A stretch of DNA of 64,000 bases from Hydrangea macrophylla. Its lineage: Eukaryota; Streptophyta; Magnoliopsida; Cornales; Hydrangeaceae. The notes below the pieces were generated by a model. It made no database searches and was not told the DNA's origin. It was given only the letters and a program-made list of their open reading frames with translations. This document shows positions 10,984-23,066 of this stretch, piece by piece. Each line of letters begins with the position of its first letter. Within the stretch, counting starts at the first letter, position 1. Location: assembly GCA_033977485.1 (NCBI GenBank), contig CM066995.1, forward strand, positions 53,381,162 through 53,445,161, read 5' to 3'. The position numbers were made by a program, and so were the translations under genes.

Positions 10984-13594
10984 AAACTTTCATCTTCATT
11001 TTGAGAGATACTTGAATCAATACACACACATATACTTGAATTTAGAGAGAGATACAAGAATCATATAGAGAGAATTGAGAAGAAGAGAGGAGTTTTCTTG
11101 AAGAATTTGAAGAATTTTAAGAAGATTTTGAAGATTTTGGAAGAACTTCACAAAGAAATTGAAGAATTCTTTGAGGTCATAGAGGTAACCTCTTAATCCT
11201 TGGTAGAATTAGGACAATTCAATCACAAGTTCTTAGATCTAGGAACTTTTCACATTTTCAAAACCTCTCTTCTTACCCCATTTCAGCACACACCACCAAG
11301 AACTTGTGATTGAACCTCATAACACTTCATTAATTTGGATCTAATTAATGCATTGGGTTTGAGATAAATTAGTTTTGAAGAATTTGTGTTCCTAAATAAA
11401 ACTTTGATTTCCTTTATTTCTATTTCATTCATAAGGTTCATGAGATCTTCCATATCTCATTGAAACTCTTTGAGTTTTGATTCCTTAGTTTCCTATGATC
11501 TTATGATCCATATGGAGATTAAAATGAATCATGGTCATAATCTACACATAGTTGGTGAGATACTAGTATCAACTCATGATTAGGATCTCTTTACTATGAA
11601 TCTTATGGAATTCATACTATATTCCATGGAGATTAGAGTAGATTTGTTTTTTTAGTCTCCAATGACCATCAAATGGTAGGAGAAGTAGTTTAGTTTAAGT
11701 TCATCTCTATGGCTTAGACTAATCTCTTCCTTGGGTTTTGAGAAGTTCTTCATACTTCATCCAAAACTTACATATATGTGTGTCTCTAGCCTCCAATGAC
11801 CACCAAGTGATAGGAGTAATGATTTGAACTCAAATTTTGGTCCATAAGTTTGAATTCATTGTTTGGGATTTTGTGAAGTCCATTTCATACTTCATCAAAA
11901 GTCCATAAGTCTAAAGATGTCCTTAGTCTTCAATGACCATTAAATGGTAGAAGAAGTGATTTGGTTTAAGCCCAACATTATGATTTAATAGTTGAGGTCA
12001 ACCAACAAAGTTGAACTAGCAAAATGAAAACAGTGGATTCACAAACTATTTTCGATCAAAGATTTTTTTAGTTCGAAATCTAACCGTTGAAATCAAGTAA
12101 AACCAACGGGAAAGTGTCAATAACACATTGTTTTACCACTGTAATTTTTGTTTTGGTAAGATTTTATGCTTAGAATGGCTTGATCATGAATTTTGTGAGA
12201 CAACCACAATCTGTCCAGAATTTCAGAATAGTTTCAGAACAGCAAACCGGTTTTAATATTGATAGATCAGAGCTCCAACCAAGTTTTCATGACCTCTAAT
12301 AATTTTTTATAAGAACCTTAATGTGTTAGGAAGGTTCTCTAAAAATAATGAAGCAATTCGGATTTGTTTGCTATTTTTAAAAAATCATACAAGATCTCTT
12401 GACAGAAGGTTGTAGAATGCTGAGTGATGTCTAGTGTTTTCCATATTCCCGGAGATCTAACCGTTCAAAACTTGAATTTCTTTTTGGGTTAGAAACTAGA
12501 CTCACAGAGGCATAACATATCCAAAAATAATTAAGATCCAACTATTGAAAGTATTATTTTATTCCTATTTTTGAACATCTGGTCTGCTCTCTGTAATTCA
12601 TAAAAAACTGCTACCATTTTTGTCTAATCTTATTTATTTCAACTCAAATGACCTCCTAATGTCTTAGGACTCAAACCATGTTTTGAATAATGATAATTTA
12701 GATTAAACCCAGAGGCTTAGGGATCCAAATTAGTGAATAAATTCATATCACATTCTTGTTCATATTCATGCATTCATTCATACATGTTAATATTCATAAG
12801 TAGGACTTATCTCTTGTCTTAGTTGAATCTAGTTGAACATGACCTATGATTAATTACTCTTTGATATTATATCTTGTCTAAGGCATGTGTACTAACCTTT
12901 GTTTTGTAGCGCATTTGAGGTACAATTTCTCAACTCTTCTCTAGTTTAATTCTATTCTTTGATTTATATTGATTTTCAACTCCATGTGCGACACCTTAGC
13001 TTAGGTTTTGCCTTATGTGAATATGTGAATTAGAGACCTTTTCTTAGGCTTTGTATTTTGTGTATGCATTGCACGTTTCCATTTCGCGGCCGGATCCCGG
13101 GTATGTTTTCTAGTTCTCTATTGCATATCATGTTGCTTGCTACTTGAATTACGTGGCTTATGAATGATATTTTGTCATTAGCAATTTTACACCATTTCCA
13201 ACATGCTTGTGTAATGTATATGTACATGTGTATTAATTGAGGGCATGCTTAGATTATTAATTTGATTAAAAAGGATGTTGAGTAGAGGCCTATCGTAAGA
13301 TAGGATGAAAGAGGGTGTTTTAGTCCGCCGGGCTCCTTCCCCTTTCATTCCATAATCCCCGGACCCAGTTTATCTTTGGTTTCACAAAAGATCAGTTTGC
13401 TTTCAAAATGGTTTCTTAATTTTCCTTTTAAAAATTAAGTGGCGACTCAATTGTTTTTAGAAATTGATTTAAAAGAAAAGCTGTGGGTAAAAGAAAGAAT
13501 AACCCTGTGATATCCACAGTTGCGTGATTGCTATTTGTTTTTTTTTTATTCAATTGAGTCAGTCCTAATTTTATTTTCTTTTCTTTTTAAGTTT

Positions 13595-16192
13595 ATGTTT
13601 GGTACGCGTTCAAATAAACCTGAATTACATTCTATCGATCTTGAACTTGAACGTACTCTAAGAGTTAGTAAGTCCGCAACCCAAGCTTCTAGAGCTAGGT
13701 TGCAAGACGACGAATCAACGCCGATTCTGTCGTCGTTGTTTGAGGCCGAAATTCAAAGTACCCTTAAACGATTAAGGAGAACTCGAACTTTTACAATCGA
13801 ACCGATTAAAATGGCTGACGGAAACAATGGAAATAATATGAATAATCTTAATATAACACCACCTCCTCCGCTTAAAAATTACTTTATTCCTACGACTTAT
13901 ACGCCACAAACATGTATTGATTTACCGGAGGCAACGGCATCTCACTTTGAGATATAGTCGTCTACCATCTCGCTACTTCCTTCTTTCCATGGCCGTTTAA
14001 ATGAAGATCCATATCAACACTTAGGAGATTTTCAAGATATATGCTCTACTTTAAAAATCCAAAATTTCACTGATGATGAATTAAAACTGTGTCTCTTCCC
14101 ATTCTCTTTAAAAGACAAAGCTAAATATTGGCTCCAATCTTTGGAGCCAAACACAATTAGAACATGGGAAGCCTTAGACACCGCATTTTTACAAAAGTTT
14201 TTCCCTATTATGCGTACGAATCAGATAAGAAAATCCATAACAAACTTTGTGATGCAAGATGGGGAATCACTTTATGATACATGGGAAAAATTTAAAGAAT
14301 TATTACGCTCGTGTCCACATCATCAGGTTCCTAAGTGGCAGTTGGTACAGGTTTTCTACGAGGGACTTACTCCCTCTGTCCGTAATACCGTCGATGTCGT
14401 TTGTGCGGGTACCTTCCTACACAAAAGCGCCGACGAGGCCTGGAAAATATTTAAAACGTTGAGTGAGAATTCGATGCATCAGGCGGTGTCGGTACGTTCT
14501 GAGAGGTACCTTCGACCTAAGCGAGAGGTAAAGTTTGAGTCAAGTCAATCAATTGAAATACAAGAATTAAATAGAAAACTTGACCAACTTATGAGGATGG
14601 GAATTAGGTCCAATCCACCTTCTTCAGAAGTATGTGCATTATGTTCTGAACCGTCTTATAATATCTTTGCATGTCCTTCTGCATCTCAATATCCGGAATT
14701 TGTTGAGAAACATGTTAATGCTATGCAACAATTTCCACGAAATAATTATAATCCGATGTCGAACAATTTTCCTAATACTTATCGACCCCAATATCAACAA
14801 GGTCAATACCAACAACCCCCTCCTAATCCTAACCTTCCACGGGTTAATGCTTTCGAGGATAAGGTGTTGTCTTCCCTTAAGAACATTGAAACTCAAGTCC
14901 AAGCACAAGCACAAATAGTGCACTCTCACACACAATCCATTGCGAAGCTTGAATCCCAAATGGGACAAATAGCTACTGCGGTGAGTCGTAGAAATGAGGG
15001 AAAGTTGCCTGCGCAAACTATTCAAAATTCTAAGGGACAATACGAGAATGGGGGGTCGAGTGAGCAAGTGAATGCCGTTTCGACTAGGACGACAATTCGA
15101 GATGAGGAGATTGTTGTAATTCCGGATGAGGGTGAGAAAAATAAAAATATAAATTCGAATAAAGAGAGGGGTGAGGACGTGAATCAAAGTAGAAAAGAAA
15201 AAGAATCGGTCCCAACTAATATTATTCCAAAACTACCTTTTCCACCAAATGTTGAGGGACCGTCACATTTGTCTAAGAAAGGGTCAAAAACAGAAGATAT
15301 ACTCGAGGTATTTAAACAAGTTAAAATTAATATTCCATTCGTCGACGCTATAAAACAAATTCCCGCTTACGCTAAATGTTTAAAAGACCTTTGCACTCAA
15401 AAACGTAAATTACGTAGTCATACTCCGAAAAAGGTCTTTCTCACAGAAAAAGTAAGTTTTGTTTTCCAACACGCTACTCCAAAATATAAAGATCCAGGTA
15501 CGCCTACGATTTCATGTGTCATAGGTGACACTGTCATCCATAGGGCTCTCCTTGACTTAGGAGCTAGTGTTAATCTCTTACCTTATCACGTCTATAAACA
15601 ATTAGGACTAGGTGAACTTAAACCTACGGCTGCTACTATTCAATTAGCGGATCGTTCTGTTAAAATCCCTAGAGGAATCGTTGAGGACGTCTTAGTTAAA
15701 GTTGACAAATGCTATTATCCTGTTAATTTCATGGTCCTTGATATTGAACCCGTACTAGATGCTAGGAAGCATACTCCTGTCATTCTAGGTCGTCCATTCT
15801 TAGCTACGGCTAACGCGCGTGTTAACTATCGAACGGGGGTAATGAAAGTGTCATTTGGGAACATGAACTTAAAACTAAACGTCTTTAACGCTATTGATCA
15901 ACCTCCCAAGGATGACGATTACCTATGTAAGGCGGAGAGTGAGGTAAGGCGAACAATTGAACCTAATAACGTAATAAAGGTGAGTGAGGAGAATAATAAA
16001 TTGGAAAATGAGCGGACGAATTTGAATAATTTAGATCCTAATGACGAATTTACTCGGAAGGTACGAAATCGATTTGAAACCAAAAAGGATGAACCGTTGA
16101 ATGAATTGATACGTAGCGATATGGTTTATGCTTACCACCGGGCTCTTCCTGATATTCTTAGGGGTACAAAATCTGAGTTACGGCCTCCATAA
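13595..16192 (+). pseudogene. gag: Athila 1 gag with aspartic protease domain, one in-frame stop
   Basis: One frame from ATG 13595 to TAA 16190-16192, interrupted only by TAG at 13955-13957. N-terminal part: MFGTRSNKPELHS and a Pro/Asn-rich linker. The gag domain includes LLPSFHGRL, FSLKDKAKYWL, FLQKFFP, and SCPHHQVPKWQLVQVFYEGL. A degenerate cysteine cluster (CALCSEPSYNIFAC, about 14635) stands where the zinc knuckle should be. The protease domain (about 15520-15860) has LLDLGASVNLLP, with D-L-G-A replacing the usual D-T/S-G-A as in other Athila proteases, and ILGRPFL. Gag builds the particle and the protease cleaves it. The frame is otherwise clean for 2.6 kb, unlike Athila 2. Pol is missing. 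Confidence 0.88.
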
Positions 16193-16238
16193 ATCTTGAG
16201 CTAGAACGGTCTAGCTGAAGACGTAAAAGATAGCGCTT

Positions 16239-16256
16239 CTTGGGAGGCAACCCAAG
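16239..16256 (+). other. Hairpin CTTGGG-N6-CCCAAG after gag
   Basis: Perfect 6-bp stem with a 6-base loop (AGGCAA), 47 bp past the gag stop. The strong stem could act in RNA; no role is shown. Confidence 0.5.
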
Positions 16257-16405
16257 CTTTAAATCGTTCGTTTCTTTGATTTTTGCATGTTTTTAGGTCG
16301 TTTTGGCCAGTTTTGAGTTTTCTGAACAGGTTTGGGGGTCGGGGCTAATTTATTTTGAATTTATATATATTTTTATACTAAAAAAAAAAAGAAAAAGACC
16401 ACAGT

Positions 16406-16665
16406 TGCGCGCGCGACCCGCTCGCGTGACATGTCGCTTGGCGCGAGATTCTCCCATAGACAGATTTTTCAAGTTTTTATGATATAAAGCCTCAGTATCT
16501 ATTCGCGCTTCAATTCGCGCGCGCGAGGGGTCCGCTCGCGCGTTCCGCGTGCGCGAGTTTGTGCCTTAGAAAATTGTCTGAAAAAAATAATAAAGAGGCC
16601 TCAGGTTTACCTCGCGGAGGGATTCGCGCGCGCGAGGGTCGCTCGCGCGGTCCGCTCGCGCGAGG
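16406..16665. repeat. CGCG word clusters, Athila 1 internal
   Basis: Three groups (16406-16446, 16504-16556, 16624-16665) of words like TTCGCGCGCGCGAGGG and CCGCTCGCGCG. They use the same vocabulary as the LTR cluster of this element, about 2.3 kb upstream of the 3' LTR. Confidence 0.88.
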
Positions 16666-18714
16666 TAGGGATTTTCCACTTTTTCTTGTTGGTCTTTTAT
16701 CTTCTGTTTCCCACACCTGGTTAGTTATTTTCTTTTCTGTTTGTTCTTTTCAGTTCTTTTCATTTCAGTTTGTCTTTGTTTAGATAGTTTTGTTTCTATT
16801 TATTTTCTTTTACGTTCTTTTACTTATAATTTAGTTTCTATTGATTAAAAAAAAAACTTATATGTTAGCTTTTATTATTTAATTGTTTGTTTAATCAAGA
16901 AGTAATAGGTCACATTGAATTTTATTGCCTTATTCCTTTGTGTTCACCTGTTCTATGCTTGTCAAGATCGAGGTACTATCGTTCCTTCTTTACGTACTTT
17001 CCTTTCTTTCTTTTTATTGTTTCATTGGGGACAATGAAAGGTTTAGGTTTAGGGGTATGCATTCATATATTCACATGCACATTATTATGCACTACTTTAA
17101 AAAAAAAATTTGTGCTTAAATAAACGATGTTATCGACGTTTTTGCAATCTTAATTTGATACTTCTTGTTATGTAACTATGATTGTTATAGAATGATAAAC
17201 AAGAGAAGATGTGATTAAATATTTGCTGAAGTCGTGTTGAGACGTTTTAGGTCATGTATCGTTTGAATCATAGTTTTATATCATAGTTTTGCACATAAAC
17301 TTATGCACTGCACGTAGTCGCTTGAATACATGTTTGATGTGAACTATAATATGATTCGGATTTCTAGATAACACATGGTGGAGACTAAATCCGGTGAGGT
17401 TTTGAGCCTATCTTTTCTTTTTAGAGGGTTATACACATTGTATTTGTCGAATTTCATTAAAATAGCGCATCTACTTGTTGTTTAGTCTCATTATTTTTGC
17501 TTTGGTAAGAGTCAAGTTAAAATATTTGTTACCATGCTAAATAATCTTCCGTCGTAGACATTGAAGAACCATATGACCATAGGACATGATCTTAGGCCCT
17601 TCTTTGTTTGCTACTAACCAATAAATGATAAATTTCCTTAGTTTGCCCTTTTGAGCCGTAAAATGCCTTTTTCTCTAATTGCCATTATCCTGTTTTTGCT
17701 CCAACTTGACCAACTTGGAGTTCACCACTGAAAGATTCGTCACCTTTTAGTGTTGATAAGGCGATGTGTTGATTGAGAAGAAGAAGATAAGATGCTATTG
17801 GGGTAGTTGCTTAGAAATCAATGAATAGTCATCCGACAAGCAAGAAAAAAAAAAGAAAAGGAAAAAGATTGAACATATTGAAAAAAACAAAAGAAAGAGA
17901 AGGAAAAAATATAAGGTTGATAATGAAAAAAAAAAGAAAAAGAAAAATGAAAGAAGAGAATGAAAAGATGAAAGTTGGTAGAAGAGATGAATGAAAGAAA
18001 TCGAACATGCCTTACAATGCCATTCTAAAACTACCTAACAAATCCTTTCTATCCTTTTCCATTGTCTGAGCCACATTACAACCTTTGAAAAGTCTTAATT
18101 GATCTTAGGAAACATGGTTCGGATATGAAAACGATGGGAGGGGGATTAAAACATGGTAATGATTAATTTTTCTTGATTATTGGCATCCTATCCATGAGAC
18201 TACTGTTCTTTCGTGTCATGTGTTTTTTTTTGAGTCATATGTGAGCATTTCTCGTTTTGAAAACATATTTCTTTTACTCACATATTTTAGAAAAATTACA
18301 CATGTTTCTGAGTGTTTCATTTTAGAGTGTAATTAACATTGTGAGATTCGTAGTCGAAGCATAGTTAGATGGTCATCCGAAGTATATTCCAAGTTCATGA
18401 CATGCGCGTGTTTATTTGACTACCATATCACACACGTGCAATTGTCTGAGAAACTCTATTGATTTATATGATGCATGTGCTTGGGATTGTTTTTCATGAT
18501 ATAAGTGGACGTTTGATTCTGTTTCTTCTTGTTCGTTATTCTATTTCAAATCTTTGTTATATGATGAAGGAGTATTGAATATTATGTTCTTTGTTTTTAG
18601 TAAAAGTTTTTAAATTTATAAGTTAATAAAGATGGTTGTGGGTGACTTGTTGATGAGAACCCTCACGAGACTTCACTCGTCCGACTAGGGACACCTAAGA
18701 GTTTAAAAGGCTTG

Positions 18715-18733
18715 TTGCATAAGCTAAATGCAA
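18715..18733 (+). other. Stem-loop TTGCAT / ATGCAA upstream of the polypurine tract
   Basis: TTGCAT and ATGCAA separated by seven bases, within a block (about 18657-18760) that is also present in Athila 2 at 43070-43165. Confidence 0.55.
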
Positions 18734-18810
18734 TCGTGATCCATGCGAAAATGGAGTAGTATGTTATTAGTAGTTTAGTTTTTATTTTAGTTTTGCTCGA
18801 GGACTAGCAA

Positions 18811-18828
18811 AATGTAGGTTTAGGGGTG
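18811..18828 (+). promoter_or_regulatory. Polypurine tract, Athila 1
   Basis: AATGTAGGTTTAGGGGTG directly before the 3' LTR. Primes plus-strand DNA synthesis in this family. Confidence 0.7.
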
Positions 18829-20149
18829 TGATCAGGAGAGAACAGATCATATTTATACGCCTTAACGTACATTTGTTAGTACCTTTTTTATCCTGTTTTT
18901 GTATATTTTTACTTCATTTTCTATTTTCTGACAGGTTTTGGAAGAAATCAAGTAAACCAGGCTAAATATGGTGAAAAAGCAAGCAGAAAGAAACTGAAAA
19001 AAGCCAATCGCGCAAGCGGCCCGCTCGCGCGGAAGTCCAGAAATCGCTCGCGCGATCCGCGCGCGCAACCTTCCCAATTACGCGCTCGCGCGATCCGTAC
19101 AAAAATCAAAGTTGCGTATTTCAGTATACTAATGATTCCTACGCAAACGAAACTGCCTAATTACGTCCAGATTGCAAAATAAAGCAGTTTTAGTACGTTT
19201 CGGGTTAGGAAAGCTTCCAAAAACTTGTTGTAAATCTATATATACCCTATTTTACTTCAAATTAAGGGTTGGCAAATAATATACACACAATATACAACCA
19301 TACTTTCAGCCATTTGAAGAGGGGAAAGCAAGGAGAAGAAGAAGAAGACCAAGGATTGCCATGGCCTCCTCCATCAACCTCTTGCCAATCTTCAATTCTA
19401 TGGCCGCTTAAACCAAGATCTAGGGTTTCAATGAAACCCTAGTCAAGTAATAGGGTGTATTTTATGTTTTTATTTTAGTTTTATTATGTATGGATGATAG
19501 TTACATGTTTAGAGGATTTTTATAAATAAATCGTGCTTCTATTGATTAAAATCATTACTTTCAAAGTTTATTCTTGTCTTAGAACTATTTTGACTGTAGT
19601 GTGCTCAATGATCTATGCTTGCTGTGCTTGTTTAGATTATTTACATGTAATGGTGCTTAAATTGAATTATGCTATCAAGTATCCGAATAATCTATGCCTA
19701 GATTAGACGGATTATACCACAACCCTAGTTTAGTGTGGAATAATTCGTGCTAGCCGAAGATGGATTATGTTGGTGCTTGAACCATAGTTATTTTCTTGAC
19801 GGAGGAATTGGGCTTGTAGCTACAATCCCCCATTATCATCCAACTTAATAAGCTTAAGTAATTCATAAATACCCTTATTATGAAGCTAGTGGTGGATTTG
19901 CAATCCTAGGTTCCTTTAAACATATTTACAAAAACACTTTTAAATCGCTTTCATAATTTAGATCTATTTTATTGTTCTTAGTTTAATTAAATTAAAGATC
20001 AAAATCTCGTTTTTATAATTAATTAGATTTAGGTTTTAAAATTAAGAGTCGTAGTAATTCAATCTCTGTGGGTTCGACCTTTGCTTCCACTACTACAAAT
20101 CCTTATAAAAGTAAAGTACACTTTTTATATCTTGATATTGACAACATCA
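18829..20149 (+). repeat. Athila 1 3' LTR
   Basis: 1321 bp, TGATCAGGAGAG to GACAACATCA. CGCG cluster at 19008-19098 and TATA box at 19236-19246. Followed by the target copy AAGCA. Confidence 0.93.
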
Positions 20150-20154
20150 AAGCA

Positions 20155-22453
20155 TATAACATGAACTTCAATTTACATAGCTACTTTTACCTTTCAATTG
20201 CATACATCCAACGGTACTGCACTGGTCCTGCAAGTATTGCCTCATATGGAAGGTGATTGGCTAAGTGAACCATGACATCAAAGAATGCAGGTGGGAAGAT
20301 TACTTCTAGCTTGCACAATATTTTTGCAATATCGTTCTCAAGTTTCTCAAGCACTTGTAACTTTAAAGTCTTACAACATAGTTTTTTGAAGAAAAGGCTT
20401 AGCTCAACTAGCACGGTATACACGTCCTTTGGTAAAAATTTTCGGATCGCAACAGGTAAAATTCGTTATAGTAGAACGTGACAATCGTGGCTTTTCATCC
20501 CTAATACCTTATGATCCTTATCGCTCACGCAACGAGCAATGTTGGATGCATAACCATCTGGAAATTTCACAGACTTAAGAAATTCAACAATGTCTCGCCT
20601 CTCATTAGGGAAAAGTATATAACATGCGGGTGGTATGACATATGAGTCTCCCCTATGTTCTAGATGTAATTCTGCCTTATACCCAGGTCAACCAAGTTTA
20701 GTCTCGCTTTAAGCGTATCTTTTGATTTACCATCTATGTTCAACAATGTTCCTAATGCACTCTCACAAATGTTCTTCTCAATGTGCATCACATCAAGATT
20801 ATGGTGTAGTGAATGCTTCTGCCAATACGGCAATTCAAAGAAAATGTTTTTTTTTCATCCAATTCAACTCCTCGGGTCTTCGATTTCTCTTCTTACCAAT
20901 AATCATATGCTTCCCAGGGTTGACATCTTGAACATGACGTAGTTGTCATAGGATTTCTTCCCCAGAGCGCTCCTTGGGTTTTGACTCATGTTCTGTCTTA
21001 CCGTCAAACTTTCTGCTCCTTTGCCAACTATGATTCTGAGGCAAAAATCGACGGTGCCCCGTATAACCTATCTTATCTCTCAATTTCCTTGAAAATATAT
21101 CCTCAATGCAAGTAGGGCATGCCTTGTATCCCTTAGTACTCCAGCCCGACAAAACAGTATATATAGGAAAGTCATTTATAGTCCACATAACTGCAGCATG
21201 TAACTGAAAACTCTCTTCAGCATATGTATCATATGTTCGTGCACCATTCTCCCATAACTCTTTCAATTCATTAATCAGCGGTTGTAGATACACATCAATG
21301 TCCTTCCCAGGTGCAGTTGGTCTAGGCAATGACATCATAAAAAATGGTTCCTTCATACATTTCCAAGACGATAGATTGTATGGCATAAGTATCACAGGCC
21401 ACATACTGTAGGAGCTGGACATATTACCAAATGGGTTGAAGTCGTCACTTGCTAGACCAAGTCTGACACTACGAGGATCTTTCGAGAATTGTGGGTAGGC
21501 CTTGTTGAACTCTTTCCAAGCTTTCGAGTCGGTTGGATGTCTCAATATGTTGTCATCATCGACACGTTTTTCTTTATGCCACCGCATATCTTCAGCCATT
21601 TTTTTTTTACATAAACAACCTTTGGATTCTCAGCTTCAACGAAAAGTGACGTAGAACCTTGTGAGGTATTTTCTTGCCCTTTCCATCATTAATTTTCCAA
21701 CGGGACTCGTGACATACCGAACACTCCTCCAAATCTGCATTCTCATTCCAGAATAGTGCACAATCATGCTTACTTGCATGAATCGAGACATAACCCAATC
21801 CAAGATCCCACAACATCGTTTTAACCTCGTAGTATGACTCAGGAAGCGTTTCATCTTTCGAAAAGCATCCTTCAATAAGTCAATCAACGAGCTAAACTAT
21901 TTCTTGCTCCAATGATTCATTACCTTCAAATGAAACTACTTCACAACAAATGACAATTTTGAATACTTCATACATTCTGGATAAAGTTCACTTTGCGCTT
22001 CTCTTAAAAGCTTATCAAATTTGTCTCCATCATCATCATGCACAGATTCGACAAAGTGACTATTAAAGTCATCTATTGCAGAACTTTCAACGAAAGTATC
22101 CCATCTTACATCCCGTATAGCTTCAACCACCTCATCCCCTTCTTCCTCATCATTGTCTTCTATTCCATACTTGAACTCATCCTCATCATCGTCAATGGCA
22201 TCGTGTATAGTTTGAAGTACTTCCCCATGATGTATCCATTCCGTGTAACCATCCATCACCCCTTTAATAATCAGGTGATCTTGAATGTCCTTGGGAGGTC
22301 TAAGTGGCAATAAATTTAAACAATCTCGACAAGGACATCTCATAAGACTATTACTACCCAAATAATCACATGCAAACTCTATGAATGACATAACGCCCTT
22401 GATGTAAATTTCTTCGAGCCTACGAGGATGTTGCATCCAACTCTTTTCCATAA
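20155..22453 (-). pseudogene. CACTA transposase (tnpD type), 5' part
   Basis: Starts at ATG 22453 (MEKSWMQHPRR), typical of the transposase-associated domain; CPCRDCLNLL is its cysteine segment. Next comes an acidic stretch, then a Transposase_21 region: KTMLWDLGLGYVSIHASKHD, CSVCHESRWK, SVRLGLASDDFNPFGNMSSS, WPVILMPYNLSSW, and ACPTC. The DUF4218 part (SHDCHVLL, IFPPAFFDVMVHLANHLPYE, GPVQYRWMY) ends at the Athila 1 insertion. Two TAG stops after LSFVVK (about 21930), a frameshift near 21858, another at the A-run near 21600 and more around 20900 make it a pseudogene. The enzyme would excise and reinsert the element by acting on its CACTA ends. Confidence 0.85.
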
Positions 22454-22597
22454 CGATTCCCTTTTTATAGTAAAAAAGAAAAAGAAAAAGAAAAAGAAAA
22501 TAGTTAATTTTCCAAAAGCAGGTAAACAAAAAAGAACAATGAGGAAGAAGAGATAGGGTTATTATATAGTATAGAATGTGCAAGCACATTATATAAT

Positions 22598-22726
22598 ATG
22601 AAAGAAGTGGTTAAAGTTGAAGAAAATGAGGAAGAAGAGACACAAGTTATTGAAGAAGTAGATATTGGGAGTGATAAATTGCTTGATGTTGATTATATTG
22701 ATAGTGATGTGAATGATTGTCATTGA
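22598..22726 (+). CDS. Small acidic ORF, copy 1 (42 aa)
   Basis: MKEVVKVEENEEEETQ..., rich in Glu, Asp and Val, with IEEVDIGSDKLLDVD, ending at TGA 22724-22726. Not recognised. Its near-copy 181 bp downstream keeps the frame, stop position and most residues, which hints at former coding function. It could be the tail of a captured gene. It lies divergent to the transposase. Confidence 0.4.
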   Translation: MKEVVKVEENEEEETQVIEEVDIGSDKLLDVDYIDSDVNDCH

Positions 22727-22778
22727 CAATTTTTTTAAACCTTGACCTCTAAACTTTCATGAATTAGTTTTGAGTAGT

Positions 22779-22904
22779 ATGAAAGAAGTGGTTGAAGTTG
22801 AAGACATTGAGGAAGAAGAGATACAAGTTATTGAAGAAGTAGATATTGGGAGTGATGAATTGCTTGATGTTGATGATAATATTGATAGTGATGAGTGTGA
22901 ATGA
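22779..22904 (+). CDS. Small acidic ORF, copy 2 (41 aa)
   Basis: MKEVVEVEDIEEEEIQ..., second member of the 181-bp tandem duplication. Most differences from copy 1 conserve acidic character. The three-base length difference near the end keeps the frame. Function unknown. Confidence 0.4.
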   Translation: MKEVVEVEDIEEEEIQVIEEVDIGSDELLDVDDNIDSDECE

Positions 22905-23066
22905 TTGTCGTTGACAATTTTTTTAAACCTTGACCGCTAAACTTTGATGAATTAGTTTTGAGTTTTGAACTTTGAACTATATGAAGCTTAGCTTTTTCTA
23001 AAATTAAACCCACTAAACTACATGAAGCCCCACCCCTTTTTTGTTCATGATTAACCTTATGCATAT

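Larger units (their letters stand above)
10237..13518 (+). mobile_element. Tat-like Ty3/Gypsy solo LTR (A)
   Basis: 3282 bp starting TGTAGGCACCCC and ending GATATCCACA, flanked by the 5-bp duplication GTTGC (10232-10236 and 13519-13523). No internal region or second LTR is present, so it is a solo LTR left by recombination between LTRs. It is homologous to 23067-25904 in the opposite orientation. Contains the GGCACT word cluster at 10772-10879, a TATA box at about 10973-10983, three or four diverged repeats of a segment with CAATGACCATCAAATGG (about 11665-11950), and the family motif AAGTGGCGACTCA near its end. Its very long LTR suggests the Tat/Ogre group. That family name is inferred. Confidence 0.9.
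16193..18828 (+). other. Athila 1 post-gag non-coding region
   Basis: No reverse transcriptase, integrase or env-like gene. It holds CGCG words at 16406-16665, A-rich stretches around 17850-17980, a stem-loop at 18715-18733 and the polypurine tract at the end. The hairpin CTTGGG-AGGCAA-CCCAAG at 16239-16256, just after gag, resembles a motif I associate with sequence after pol in Athila elements. That would fit an internal deletion of pol. Confidence 0.65.
8493..20149 (+). mobile_element. Athila 1: Ty3/Gypsy LTR retrotransposon, gag-protease only
   Basis: A complete 11.66-kb insertion with TG..CA ends and the 5-bp duplication AAGCA (8488-8492 and 20150-20154). Order: 5' LTR, tRNA-Asp-type primer site, leader interrupted by a solo LTR, gag-protease, 2.6 kb of non-coding DNA, polypurine tract, 3' LTR. 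Reverse transcriptase, RNase H and integrase are absent. By eye the two LTRs differ at about 25 of 1320 positions, so the insertion is fairly young. It splits the CACTA transposase within the DUF4218 region. Confidence 0.93.
22454..23066. other. Region upstream of the CACTA transposase
   Basis: Contains an A/G-rich stretch at about 22464-22500 and a tandem duplication of about 181 bp that carries two small plus-strand acidic ORFs (next entries). Confidence 0.6.

Noticed and set aside
14639..15187. 182-residue antisense ORF
   Set aside because: Shadow of the gag frame on the other strand.
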